64,000 bases of DNA from Brachionus manjavacas. Lineage: Eukaryota > Rotifera > Eurotatoria > Ploima > Brachionidae. The notes beneath the pieces are model-generated. The model had not been told where the DNA came from. It saw only the letters and a program-made list of their open reading frames with translations, and searched no databases. Positions within the stretch are counted from its first letter, which is position 1; each line of letters opens with the position of its first letter. This document shows, piece by piece, positions 31,835 to 42,634 of this stretch. The DNA is taken from positions 310,001-374,000 of the forward strand of contig JAHQIY010000014.1 of assembly GCA_019054805.1 (NCBI GenBank), read 5' to 3'. A program made the translations under genes and the position numbers.

Positions 31835-33546
31835 TTTTGTTCAAATTATTATGGAATAGTTGATATACGATAAATTTATATAAAAAATGTTTGAAATGTT
31901 ACAGATTGAAATATTACAGAATATTTAAAATGGCTCAATTTTTGACTTGGTAACAAAGATAACAAATTCTCAAAATTCAAAAAGAAAATATTTTTATATT
32001 TAATTAAATTTAAGCGATTCGTTAAAAATACCGAGCTATTTTTTATTTATTTATTTTATCTGTGCCGAGCTAAAGCTCCTTCAGATTAAAAAAAAAAATA
32101 AAAAAAAAATAAAAATAAAAAATAAAACAAAATAAAATAAAAATGTAAAGAAAAAATATAAGAAAAATTAAAATAAGTTAAAATATAATAAAAAGAAAAT
32201 TAAAAATTGATAAATTGTAAGAGGTGACATGTGCAAAGAATTTGAAGCATTGAACAGTTCAGGAAAGAAAGAAGAAATAGTAAGATAGCAATTACACAAT
32301 GGAGCTAATTTTGAATTAAGAATAATTATGTATAAAGATCTCCAAAAGATTTTGGCTGTTCAAAGCCTTTGAACGGTTTGTTTCTAATTGAGGAAACAAA
32401 TTTCGCAGTTCTGCGTTGAATCCTTTCAACATTCTCACAGTCCGAATTAAGAATTGGAGAATTGGAGTCTATAAAGGCACCGCAAATTAAAAATGAGGAC
32501 GAACAAAAGTTAAATACAATGATCTAAATAACTTAGAATCAAAATGAGCGAATGATTTCCTGATGCGACCCAACATGTTTGTAGCCTCTATCACTTGATT
32601 TTTCCATTTAAGATTTGGATTGAAAATAACTCCAAGATCTCTCTCAGTTTCTGACGTTGATAATTAATAAAATAAAATTCTTATTGATATAAAATTTTAT
32701 ATTTTATTTTATTCAAGGTAAAAAGTATTATCTTAATAAAAAACTCTCTTTCTAATTAATTAATATAATAATTTATATATTGAATTGATGAAATGAAACT
32801 TTTTATTTTAAAAAATATCAAAAATAAAAATTTAAACTTTTACAAAATTTTTAACGCAAAATAATATGATTTAATTTTGATTAGATCAAAAATTTATTAT
32901 AATGACTATAAAAAAATCTAATAAAAATCAAATTACAGAAAACAAAAGTTTTAAAGTTTCACTCTACTAAGGCATTGTTTAAATTATATGGGAAATCTAG
33001 TTAGCTTTTAAAATATTTTTTATTATTATTTAGAATTCGATGATAACTCTACATTTTTTATTTTAAATATGCCACTGAAATTATCTAAAAGATAAGAAAA
33101 AAGTCAAATTTTTTTCAAGTGTGTGATTAAATTAATTGATTAATCAAAAAAGGATATTATTTTAAATATTTAAATTGAATTTAAATTAACCAAATATTTG
33201 TAGAATATTTTATTTTTGAAGGAAAATTTTTTTTTAAATTAAAATTATTATTAAAGAGAATTTTTTTTGTTCAAAATTATTTATTTATTAAATGATTAAA
33301 AAATAATCCAAAAATAAATTTAGTCTAGGAAAATAAATAATTTTTAAATCTCAAATAAATATTTACAAATAACTTTTAACTAAAATGATTAAATTCGAAT
33401 TTTTGAAATTTAAACTTGAAATCTTAAATTCAATAAAAAAATAATTTGGAATATTTTTTATCTATGGAAAATAACATATCATTTTATTTATAATTTAGTT
33501 GTTAAGTCACATAAAAAAATAATTGATAAAACGACAAAAATATACT
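31835..33546. other. Intergenic region with retroelement debris
   Basis: Holds a jockey-like 3' fragment at 32045-32640 (listed separately). The remainder, 32641-33546, is AT-rich with no feature that I can support. Confidence 0.5.
32045..32640 (-). mobile_element. Jockey-like retrotransposon 3' fragment
   Basis: Begins with the family's 3' tail (plus-strand reading tttatttattttatctgtg, then ccgagctaaagctccttcag). It continues with sequence matching 19300-19345 (gaagaaatagtaagatagca, then attacacaatgga) and shows frames typical of the CR1/jockey C-terminus. It is 5'-truncated. Confidence 0.65.
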
Positions 33547-33609
33547 AACTATCTTTTTTTATCTCAAAAGCTAAAATAAGTTAAGCTTTTGAGATCAAAA
33601 AAGATAGTT
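33547..33609. repeat. Long hairpin upstream of the fukutin-like gene
   Basis: Left arm 33547-33572 (aactatctttttttatctca...) pairs with right arm 33583-33609 (...gagatcaaaaaagatagtt) over about 26 bases with one or two mismatches and a loop of about 10 bases. It lies 180 bp before the start codon at 33788. Confidence 0.75.
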
Positions 33610-33742
33610 GATAAATTCAGAATTATAAAATTTTGAAAAATTGATTCATAACTTTTATATTATTATTTCATCAAAAAAAGCAAGTTGATAAATTCAGAAT
33701 TATAAAATTTTGAAAAATTGATTCATAACTTTTATATTATTA
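33607..33742 (+). repeat. Direct repeat, two copies of about 59 bp
   Basis: Copies at 33607-33665 and 33684-33742, both starting gttgataaattcagaattat, are virtually identical and spaced 77 bases apart. They lie between the hairpin and the start codon of the fukutin-like gene and could be part of its upstream or 5' UTR region. Confidence 0.8.
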
Positions 33743-33787
33743 TAAAGAAAAAAATTATGCTAGATAAAAATTTTAAATTTTAGAGTA

Positions 33788-35343
33788 ATGAAACTTTTAA
33801 TAACAAGATATTGGAAAAAAATTATTTTAGTAATAATATGTTTTTATTCGTTGTATTTTTTAATATTTAAAATTTATTTATCAAAAGGAAAATACAAAAT
33901 TTTCAATTCTGATAAATATAACAATTTTATTGAATTTTTAAAGGAGTTTGATAAATTTAATTCTAATTTACAATCAATTATAATTAGAAATCAACATTAT
34001 TCGAATAATTCAAGTTTTTTTACGGACTTAAACCGAGTTTTATTTATTAACAAAGCTGTTCTGCTCGATCCCTATATATTTACTTCAATTTTACAAGATA
34101 TATATAGTCAAAAAGAAATTAGTAATTTTTACCAGAAACAAAATCTGAATAGTGCCATTTTAATTTCATATGCAATTGAAATTAAAAATCTACCTAACTT
34201 TTTCAAAGTAATCCAAAGTCGATTTTAATTTAATTTTATATTATTCTTTTAGGATTTATCTCATCTTGAATTACCGTGTAATGTCATTCCTACAGTTTCT
34301 GAATACTTTAGTCTGACAATTCCGGCAAGTATTTACATCAAATGTGAGAAATTTTTTTTTCAAGTAGCCATTATGTACCCGCGTGGAAATTTTTACTGGA
34401 TACCAAAAGATGATTTGAAACTAGAAGATGTATCAAAAAATTTTGGCGACTTCAATAGAGCCTTAAACAGGTAGCTGAAATTTTTTTTTTAAGATTTAGA
34501 TTTTATTTAAAAAAATTTAAATAAAGATTTAAAACAGTTGTTATTGAATACAAATCCAGGTATTTAACAGTTCCATTAGACATTGGTCATTTTTTGTATC
34601 AATACAAGCATTCTAAATTTATTGAATGCAATCAACAACTTGCTGAATCAACTTATAAAATACAAAAACAAAATGTAGCAAAAAACAATTTTTTTGTTTC
34701 TAGATTTAGTTATGTGAAAGATATAATGGAATCGAATAAAAAAATTTATTGGCTGATGGCAGGCACCTTATTAGGGTGGTATAGAGAATGTGGCGTAATA
34801 CCTCACACTCATGATGCAGACATAAGCTTGTACTCAAATCAATTTGATGCGAATTTACAGGAACTTTTTTTAGAAGACAAACTTCTTCCATTAGGTATAA
34901 AGTTTGGTCTTGACAACGATAGTTTGGAGCTAAGAATCGGAAGAGAAGGAATATTCCACATGGACATTTTTTTCACATATGAATTAAATCAAACTCATCA
35001 ATGGTTTCCTTATCACAGTGGACGGGAAGTTAAAAGAACAATTATAAATAAGTTTTCAGGAATTTGTTCTGCTCAATTGCTAGAGGAAAAATTTTTCATA
35101 CCATGTAATCCAGTGAAAGTATTGAATGATATTTATGGAGAAAAAGGATGGCAAAAGCCTGACAAAAAATTTACCGTTTCACCAAATTTAGTAAAATGGA
35201 AAAGATGGAATTTGGAGAACTGGCTTAATGCGATTAAATTTTATCGCAAAGGAACATTTTTAAAAGATCAGACTTTTAATTTTATTAAGTATCGATTGAC
35301 AAAAGATGAAAAGATGCCAGATAAAAATAATTTTGGCGCATAG
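33788..35343 (+). CDS. Fukutin-like LicD-family phosphotransferase
   Basis: Three exons, 33788-34207, 34253-34470 and 34527-35343, joined in consistent phase across introns of 45 and 56 bp; 484 residues (human fukutin 461). An N-terminal type II anchor (KIILVIICFYSLYFLIFKIY, about residues 11-30) places the enzyme in the Golgi. The LicD/nucleotidyltransferase core is in exon 3: LMAGTLLGWYRECGVIPHTH followed by DADISLY, whose acidic residues bind metal, and FHMDIFFTY further on. In fukutin this family adds ribitol-5-phosphate from CDP-ribitol to the O-mannosyl glycan of alpha-dystroglycan. The assignment within the fukutin/FKRP group rests on the GWYRxCGxIP signature. The last acceptor (34526) is the only nearby site that keeps the frame open. 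A hairpin and direct repeats lie just upstream. Confidence 0.8.
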
Positions 35344-36496
35344 TTTTTTTTAATAAAGTAATAAGCTTTTTATCATTTTTTGAATATTTTATAAAGACAA
35401 GACTTTATTTGAAAGCAAATAACTACTTTTTATATTTAACACTTAAATTAGGGTGAGTCATAAATTTTTTTTAAATTTATTTATTAAAAAAAAATAAATA
35501 AATTAAATATTATAAAATTTAGTTTTTTTTTCTTTTAATTAGAGAATTTAGCTCAAATCATTAACTGTAAAGTTAATTAAAAAAATTAAAATCAGAATTG
35601 TTATTATGTGGTAAATATAATTAGTGACCTGGTCATATAAATTAATTTTACTGTCATGTAAAATCAATAGGCATAGGAAAAGTTAGTATGGTAATAATAA
35701 AAATAAAATTGAGAATAGGTTTTAGTAAATCAATCTTAAAAAATATAAAAAACACAAAATTATCAATTATTTTTTACTAATCGTTCTTGTAATAAAAGAT
35801 CTTTTGCTTGTTGTTGATGTACCTTCAATCGCTGGTTGTTGTTCGTCTACTTGTTGCTGTGCGACTGCTTCTTCAGGTGGTTTACCTCTTTTTTTGGTGC
35901 ATCGTTAACCAATTTTTCTTCTTCTAATGTTGGTTTTGATTTCTTGCTGAGTGGCTGTTGTAAAATTGGTTCATCATCACTTGAGTTGATAAATAATGAA
36001 TTAATAATCAGCTAACTAATTTTAAAATAAAATAAAAAATTTAATATCTTTAATTAAGTTTTGAAGACGAATAATTTGTTCAAAAATTAGATAATTCTTG
36101 ATGTGAGACAATAATATAAATGTTCAAAAATAGTTTGAAAGTTTGAAAGATTTAAGTTTCAGTTTTTTACAAGAAAAAAGCAATCATCACACTTTCAAAT
36201 TTACTTAAAAATTAAATTAGCCGAAGAAAAAGTCGAATTTTTTCGAGAATTCTTAATTTTTTTAAATTTCTCGTTGAATTGATAAACATATTTACAAAAA
36301 TTAATAAAAATGAATTAAAATCCTGATAAATTAATCAGAATGACAGTTATCATAGCTGTATTTTTGTCTTTGTAGCTGAGCTTTGACGAATTCTCTTTAT
36401 ATACATCTATTCTCCGCTGAACATGTAAGCTCAGTTTTGGAAAAACTAGGCTTCGACCATATGCCCTTAGTGAATTTAATATAATTTATGGCACAA
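35344..36496. other. Intergenic region with a possible coding remnant
   Basis: Mostly AT-rich and empty. The exception is a GC-richer, Gln-rich reading at about 35775-35992 on the minus strand, given separately. Confidence 0.45.
35775..35992 (-). pseudogene. Unrecognised coding-like fragment, Lys/Gln-rich C-terminus
   Basis: The minus strand reads INSSDDEPILQQPLSKKSKP, then LEEEKLVNDA, and after a one-base shift at an A-run KRGKPPEEAVAQQQVDEQQP ... SFITRTISKK and a stop. Its composition differs sharply from the AT-rich flanks. It may be the last exon of a lost gene or a transposon-derived protein. No family is recognised. Confidence 0.3.
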
Positions 36497-36498
36497 GA

Positions 36499-36537
36499 TT
36501 ATTCAATAAGTCTTTCAATGAGGGACTTATTGAATAA
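36499..36537. repeat. Perfect 14-bp hairpin
   Basis: ttattcaataagtc at 36499-36512 and gacttattgaataa at 36524-36537 pair perfectly around an 11-base loop. It directly abuts the larger foldback element on its right. Confidence 0.7.
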
Positions 36538-36539
36538 AA

Positions 36540-36803
36540 ATGCATTCTTCAATCTTTAGACAATTTTAGGCAAATTAAAACTTTTCATCAAATTTCATTT
36601 TTCAAATTTGATCAAAGCATTTTGAATGCGCAATTAATTTTCAATGCAGATTTTTACATATTTGTAATATTCTTATATGAAATCACTTAGAATGCAACGG
36701 AAATTTAATTGCACATTTAAATGCTTTGATCAAATTTGAAAATGAAATTTGATGAAAAAATTTAATTTGCCTAGAATTTTCTAAGGATTGAAAAATTGAA
36801 GAA
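36540..36803. mobile_element. Foldback MITE-like inverted repeat
   Basis: About 87 bases at 36540-36626 are the imperfect reverse complement of 36719-36803; shared core words include aaatgctttgatcaaatttg and tttaatttgcct. The loop is about 90 bases. No ORF and no clear target-site duplication. Confidence 0.65.
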
Positions 36804-36869
36804 CCCTGACAAATGCAAATTAATGGAAATTGGTAATAAGAAAGATTGGAAAATTGAAGTTTGAAATCA

Positions 36870-38000
36870 AATAGTAGTAGTAGTAGTATTAGTTTAAACT
36901 GCAGCTTAGAGATTATCTAAGCATAACTCTAAAGAGCTGTAGCAGTCGCTTCTTTCTGTTTCGACATCCAAACATCAAGCTTCGCTTTAAAAATATTCAG
37001 ATTCTTTGCATTTATCACATCTTCCGGGAGTTTGTTCCATCAATTCACGAATCTATTTGTAAAAAAGTTAAATCTTGGAAGACAGTTCTTTACATGTTCA
37101 TGCGTTAGACAATAGCTATTTCTCCTTACTTCATATATTCGGCTCCTGGATCTTGTATTTAGACTGTAGTTGATTCCTTTATTAAATTCAATTTGTTCGT
37201 AATTGTTTACCACTTTGTACATTTGGATTTGGTCACCCCTTAATCTTCTTGTCCTCAGGTTAGTTAACTTCAGCTTTGAAAAACGTTGTTGATTATCTAA
37301 ATCACGCAGTTCTGGAATCAACTTGGTGCTCTTCGTTGAACTTTCTCAAGTTCATTTTTATCCTTTTTCAAATATGGACACCATGCACTTACAGCATACA
37401 CCAGGTGCGGTCTAACCATAGAACAATACAATAGTTTGATAGTCTCGCTGCACGAATACTAATATGCTTTCCTAATTATACTCAACATTTTATTTGCTTT
37501 AGCTGTTACATTCTTGACTTGTGTGCCCCATTTTAAATCATCCTGTTTGTAAAACCCAAATCTCTTTGGCATTTTGATTTACTCAGGAGCTTCAAACCAA
37601 TCTTGCACTCGAACTCGGGATCATTGCTGCCAATATGAACTACTTTACATTTGTCTACATTTAGCTGAGTCGACCACTCTTTTGACCGCTTGCACACCTT
37701 ATCCATATCTGATTGTAGCTTATAAATCGAGTTGAAATTATTAACTGTTGATAAGATCTTCGTGTCATAAGCATAAGCTTCACAATTGTTTTGGACAATA
37801 TCCAAAATATCGTTTATATAAATAATAAAGAGTAGAGGACCGAAAACTGAACCTTGTGGAACTCCACTCTTAACATTAACCCAATATGAGCTAGTGTCCC
37901 CTAACACTACCCTTTGAGAACGTTCGAACAGAAACGCTTTTATCCGATTGAAAAAAACATGAGTTATAGATAAAAATATAAAATTTAACTTTTTTTTAAT
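36870..38000 (-). mobile_element. Non-LTR retrotransposon relic, family 2 (RT dead)
   Basis: Minus-strand frames at 37980-37533 (VKSGVPQGSVFGPLLFIIYI, then NDI) and 37321-37040 (RRLRGDQIQMYKVVNNYEQI) give an RT and C-terminus of the CR1/jockey type. The catalytic box reads AYAYDTK, with Tyr in place of the first Asp of YADD, so the RT is inactive. The 3' end has an ACT/ATT-type microsatellite at about 36872-36892. A plus-strand relative with the same tail type lies at 44295-45765. Confidence 0.75.
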
Positions 38001-38045
38001 AATAGGGAAAAAAAATTTTTTTTTTATAAATTTCAAAATTTTCAA

Positions 38046-39009
38046 TTTTAATATCCCTTTTTACAGAAAGTTGATAGGTTTAATTTTTCAGTTGACTTTA
38101 ATAAAAAAATTATTTTAATTTAAGTGAATGAAGATAAAAGTTATGAATTTTTAGTTCTGAGTTATTTAAATTATTGATTGATTTTGATAAATAAATTAGA
38201 GGTCAATCATTTTGATGTTTATTGATAATGAACCATTATTAGATAAATATTAATTAGCTAATATGTTAAGTTTTTATTTTTTAAAAATTATCAAAATCAT
38301 TAGGTTAATGATTAGATTGCCTTGAACTAATTTGGTGTTAGTAAATCTGTCTAAATTCCCATCCTAATGTTAAATGAAAAATTTTCTTTTCAGTGTGATT
38401 AGAATGAGTCTTTATTTTTTTCATCACGAACATACAGAAATCGTGATAGGTGATGAAACATTAAAATTGAATTTTGTAAAATATTAATCATATTTATTTT
38501 ATAAATATTTATTTAAGTACTATTTTTTTTATTTTGTCAGTCAATGTTATGATAAAATTGAATTTTTTTTGGACTTGAATTGTCTATGTGTAGCAAGTTT
38601 TTTCAATGAATATTTATGAAATAATTTTTTTAAAATTTAGCCATAAGCTTAATTTTTGCTAGTAGAATCTTTTCTAAGACTTCATAAGATGAAGTAGTAG
38701 TGTTTTTGATTATTCTAAAAGATAAAAAATTTTAAATAAATCGATTTTTCGATTATAGATGTTTTAAGATTCCAGGTTACATAAAATCATAGCAACAAAC
38801 TTAATAATTTTAATTTTGTGCAAAAAAAGTTTTAACTAATTATACCGAAAAACAAATATTAAACCACTTAATAAATTAAAAAAGAAATTTAAAGAGAAAT
38901 AGCTTTAAATTGATAGGAATGAATCGAATTAAACAGGAAATATCAAGATTCCGATCAATTAACTATTTGTGAGTGAAAAAAAATCAAATAATTCTAAGCA
39001 AAATTAGAA
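38046..39009. other. Intergenic AT-rich region upstream of ENaC copy D
   Basis: No gene, repeat or RNA structure that I can support. Confidence 0.5.
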
Positions 39010-40479
39010 ATGAATAAAAAAAAAGTCTTTTCAAAACAAGATTTACTGAATGTCTTTAATATTTGGCTAGAATCGATTACAACACATGGAATACCGAATA
39101 TCTTTCGCAATAAAAATTGGTTTTTTAAAGCATTTTGGATCTTGACTGTTCTTGGATCATCATCTTATTGTATTATCAATTTGGCTGGGGCTTTGAACGA
39201 TTTTTTACAGTTTAATGTAAACATTAGGATAACAAATGAGAGAATGGCATCCATCCAATTTCCAACAGTGTCTTTTTGTAACAAAAACCCATTAAATCTT
39301 CAAAAAAATCAATCCAAAACTCCATATTATTTGAACCTAATTCGAGATTTAAAAAAAGAGGCTTTAAATTTGGCTAAGATGTATAACAATACCTTTTCTT
39401 TAATGAAAGAGATCAAATATATAATTTCAAAATATACAATAAATGACTTATCTGACTACAGCTTTGACTTGAATGAAATGCTGATAAATTGTGAACTGAA
39501 TGGAATTACATGCAACACAAATGATTTTGAACACTTCACATTGCCAGAGTTTGGTAATTGCTACAAATATAATTCGGGCAAAAATATTCTCGGCAATAAA
39601 ATTAGGATACAAAATTCGTCAATACCCGGCAAACAAAATGGCCTAAGATTGGAGCTATTTACTGGTTCTTTAGACAAAGATTTGGACTTGATTAGATCTA
39701 GTGGCATTCATTTGTTTATACACAACCATTCAACAGTTATTTTCAGTGAATATGACTCAATTAATTTACCAAATGGATTCGAGACTGATATTGTGGTAAG
39801 TCAAGAGCATTCTTTCAAATTATCCAAGCCTCACAGCAATTGTATCAAAGACCCAACATCATTAGACTCCTTCCAATCTGACCTTTACAGAAAATCAATT
39901 GAATTGTTTGGAAGATACCAACAAAAAACTTGTTTGATAATGTGTTATCATCAGTACATTAAAGACACTTTTGGATGTTACTATCCCGGTGCAATTGGGG
40001 CTAGTTCAGACGCCTTGTGTGATTATCAAGTTTTTTTGCTGGCAACAAATGCCTACAAAAATTTCAGCAATTCAGGGCAATCATCCAAATGTTTCGACAT
40101 GTGTCCAAATGAATGTGAAATAGTCAGATTCAATTTCAAGATTTCCCAAGCAAGTTTTCCAACACCTTTTTATTCTGAATTGATGATTGAAAACCACAAA
40201 TATTATCCAAACGAAGCAAGAAATTTTTCAAGTTATGAAATGGTCAAAGAAAGCGTTCTCGCAGTGAATATCTATCATGATGATATTTCGTTGACTCTAG
40301 TCCAGGAAACTCCAGCAATGAATGTAAATCAATTGATTGGTAGCATTGGTGGAATTTTGGGTATTTGTGTTGGAATGAGCATTCTTAGTTTTGTGGAAAT
40401 ATTTGACATTTTACTTAAAATAACTATTTACATTTTTACTAGAAACAGTTTAACTCGTGTCCAAAGCCTAAATTCATAA
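39010..40479 (+). CDS. DEG/ENaC-family sodium channel, copy D
   Basis: 489 residues, single exon. HG motif in TTHGIPNIF before TM1, FPTVSFCNKNP after TM1, Cys-rich ectodomain and TM2 with ICVGMSILSFVEIF. From 39228 to 40447 it is almost identical to copy C (25898-27117), with a handful of substitutions, yet the first 72 or so codons differ clearly and the tail diverges after ...TRNS. This pattern points to gene conversion or unequal exchange between C and D rather than simple duplication. It is followed by a TSPO gene on the opposite strand, as copy C is further away. Confidence 0.92.
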   Translation: MNKKKVFSKQDLLNVFNIWLESITTHGIPNIFRNKNWFFKAFWILTVLGSSSYCIINLAGALNDFLQFNVNIRITNERMASIQFPTVSFCNKNPLNLQKNQSKTPYYLNLIRDLKKEALNLAKMYNNTFSLMKEIKYIISKYTINDLSDYSFDLNEMLINCELNGITCNTNDFEHFTLPEFGNCYKYNSGKNILGNKIRIQNSSIPGKQNGLRLELFTGSLDKDLDLIRSSGIHLFIHNHSTVIFSEYDSINLPNGFETDIVVSQEHSFKLSKPHSNCIKDPTSLDSFQSDLYRKSIELFGRYQQKTCLIMCYHQYIKDTFGCYYPGAIGASSDALCDYQVFLLATNAYKNFSNSGQSSKCFDMCPNECEIVRFNFKISQASFPTPFYSELMIENHKYYPNEARNFSSYEMVKESVLAVNIYHDDISLTLVQETPAMNVNQLIGSIGGILGICVGMSILSFVEIFDILLKITIYIFTRNSLTRVQSLNS

Positions 40480-41730
40480 ATTTTTTCCACCAGAATTATT
40501 TTTCATAGAATAATAAATATCATAATTTTTTTTTAAAATTAATTTATGAAAAACATTAAAATTTAACCTGAACCTATTATTCAAATTAAAAATTTTTTAT
40601 TAAAAAAAATTATCGACTCACTGAGCATTTTTTCGCACTCTCCTAAGTAAAAATCTTGGTATGAACTACTTTTCTATATAGAGTTCAAAACTAGTAAAGA
40701 TCCAAATAGGAAATTTTTTTATTTTTAGGGGCACAGTTGAATCTATAATTTACCTTTACTGCTTAAATATTTAGTTTTTGTCTTAAAAAATAGTATCCGA
40801 TTTGTTTAAAGACTTTTTTTTGCTTAAAATATTTTTTCTATCTTTGTATTTTATTTCTGAGCAAAATATTTAATCTTGATTTTTTAGTAAATTTTTACAA
40901 ACACTTAAGGGTTATTTATTTTGATTTGGAAGAATGGTCAAAGAGTTGATGTAGTTGTGTGTTTTATATGAATAATTATTGATACCATGTTATAGCTAGT
41001 GGTAAACTAATAGCTTGTAACAATACCTACAAAATACATACGTGTAGCGATTGAACCGAAGGCTCAAGAAGGTCGTAAGTCGAAAGCAAGAGGTTCTTTA
41101 TTTAAACAGCAAGGAAGAATTTTGATTATTTAAGGTTTTTTGTTTAAAGTTTCAAAATATCTTTGTAAAAAAATGACTTTAATTAAATGAAATAATTTTT
41201 TGTTAAAAAATAAAATAAATAAATATAACATAAACTAAAAAAAAAAGACAGAAGTTAAATATTTTAAACACACAGGTAATATTTTCTCGATTTTATTTGA
41301 TTTTAACATTTAGCCCTTTTAAAGTTAGACTTGGCTTTTTGAATTTTTTTGACAGCTAGTTTTAATTAAATTTAAAACTTTTTAAAATTGCTTTTTATCG
41401 AAAATTATTTTTAAAAAAAACATCAAACAAAAAATCTTATTGACATTTTAGCAAAGAATTCAAGAAATATGTTTTCTTTTTCTTATAAAACAGTCTTTTG
41501 ACATAACTCACCTTAAAATTTCCAAAATTCAAATGCTAAAAAATGACGCAAAAATTCACTATGCTTATAATATTTTATTTTTTAAATCCTAGGAAACAGA
41601 ATGTCGTATAAGTTTGGCTAAATATAAACTTTTATTTTTTTAAAAAATCAAATATTTATTTTATTTTAAGACTTTTAATAAATTCTAAAAAAAATATTAT
41701 TTATACATTATTATGTATTAATTGTCTAGT
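40480..41730. other. Intergenic AT-rich region
   Basis: No gene supported. A GC-richer patch at about 41040-41100 (cgattgaaccgaaggctcaa) shares gattgaaccg with the reverse complement of about 8775, but no element is defined. Confidence 0.4.
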
Positions 41731-42267
41731 CTATTCTTGTTTTTTACTATTTCGTCTCCAAATGCTGAAATTAATAGCAGTGGCAAAAGACACCCAGGCC
41801 AAGTACGGTAGGAGAAGAAAGGCTGCTGTTTTGTTAATTGGGTAAAACACATAAAGACACGCAGCAATATTGGCAACCAGTACATTACTGACAACTGTTG
41901 AAAGTCCTAATTTATGACATATAAAAAACAATGGACTCCATGCCCAATTGAGTGCTAGCTGACTTCCATACAAGCCTAGAGCTAGTTGCCGGCTATTGCC
42001 AACGCCATCTTTGACAATCAAGTGAGAAGCGTAACCCATTGAGGTATACAGTATTGTCCAAACAGGGCCAAAAGCCCAATTAGGAGGTCTCCATGATGGT
42101 TTGTCCAGAGACTTCGATTTAAAAGAAAAATTCTAAATTTTGTTTTTCTAATTTTGATTGTAGTTTACCTCAAACCATGTCTTGAGATTTTTCCTCGTAA
42201 AATAGCTACCAATGATGCCACCTATATTTGGTAAAATTGATAAGCTAACAGCTTGAAGAATCGACAT
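41731..42267 (-). CDS. TSPO: Translocator protein TSPO, paralogue 2
   Basis: Two exons, 42169-42267 and 41731-42111, with a 57-bp intron at the same position and phase as in the copy at 31302-31834; also 159 residues. Hallmarks match: [67 protein letters not shown]. The two proteins differ at scattered positions, so this is an older duplication than that of the ENaC pairs. Expected role as for TSPO: outer mitochondrial membrane, five helices, sterol and porphyrin binding. The two copies may differ in expression or ligand. Confidence 0.93.
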
Positions 42268-42634
42268 TTTCGAAATAAAAGTTTAATTATAATTTTTGAA
42301 TTTTGAAAATTTTGAATTTAATTTTTAGAAAATTCAATTTTTATAATTAAATAGCGTTTATTTGATCAAAAAAAATTTAAATTAGAATTTATTTTAATTT
42401 TTAAAATTTTTTGAAATTTTTTATTTTTATATTCAAAATTTGATTGAGCTTCTTTCTGAGCTTAATGCTTTTCTTTTCCCTTTTAATCAAAAAAGTTAAT
42501 TATCATTCTATCGAACTTTTATTAATTTTATAATTTAGGAAAAAAAACTAAAATCAATCTCTTTTAATCAAAAAGACAAATTTCCGCTTCAAAATTAATA
42601 TTTATATAATTTCAAAAAAAATTAAAATTCTAAT
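42268..42634. other. Intergenic AT-rich region
   Basis: Upstream of TSPO 2 and downstream of ataxin-3, both on the minus strand. Nothing else is seen. Confidence 0.5.

Noticed and set aside
31302-42267. Bacterial origin or contamination for TSPO and the LicD-type gene
   Set aside because: Both contain short spliceosomal introns and animal-type sequence features, and the composition matches the rest of the window.
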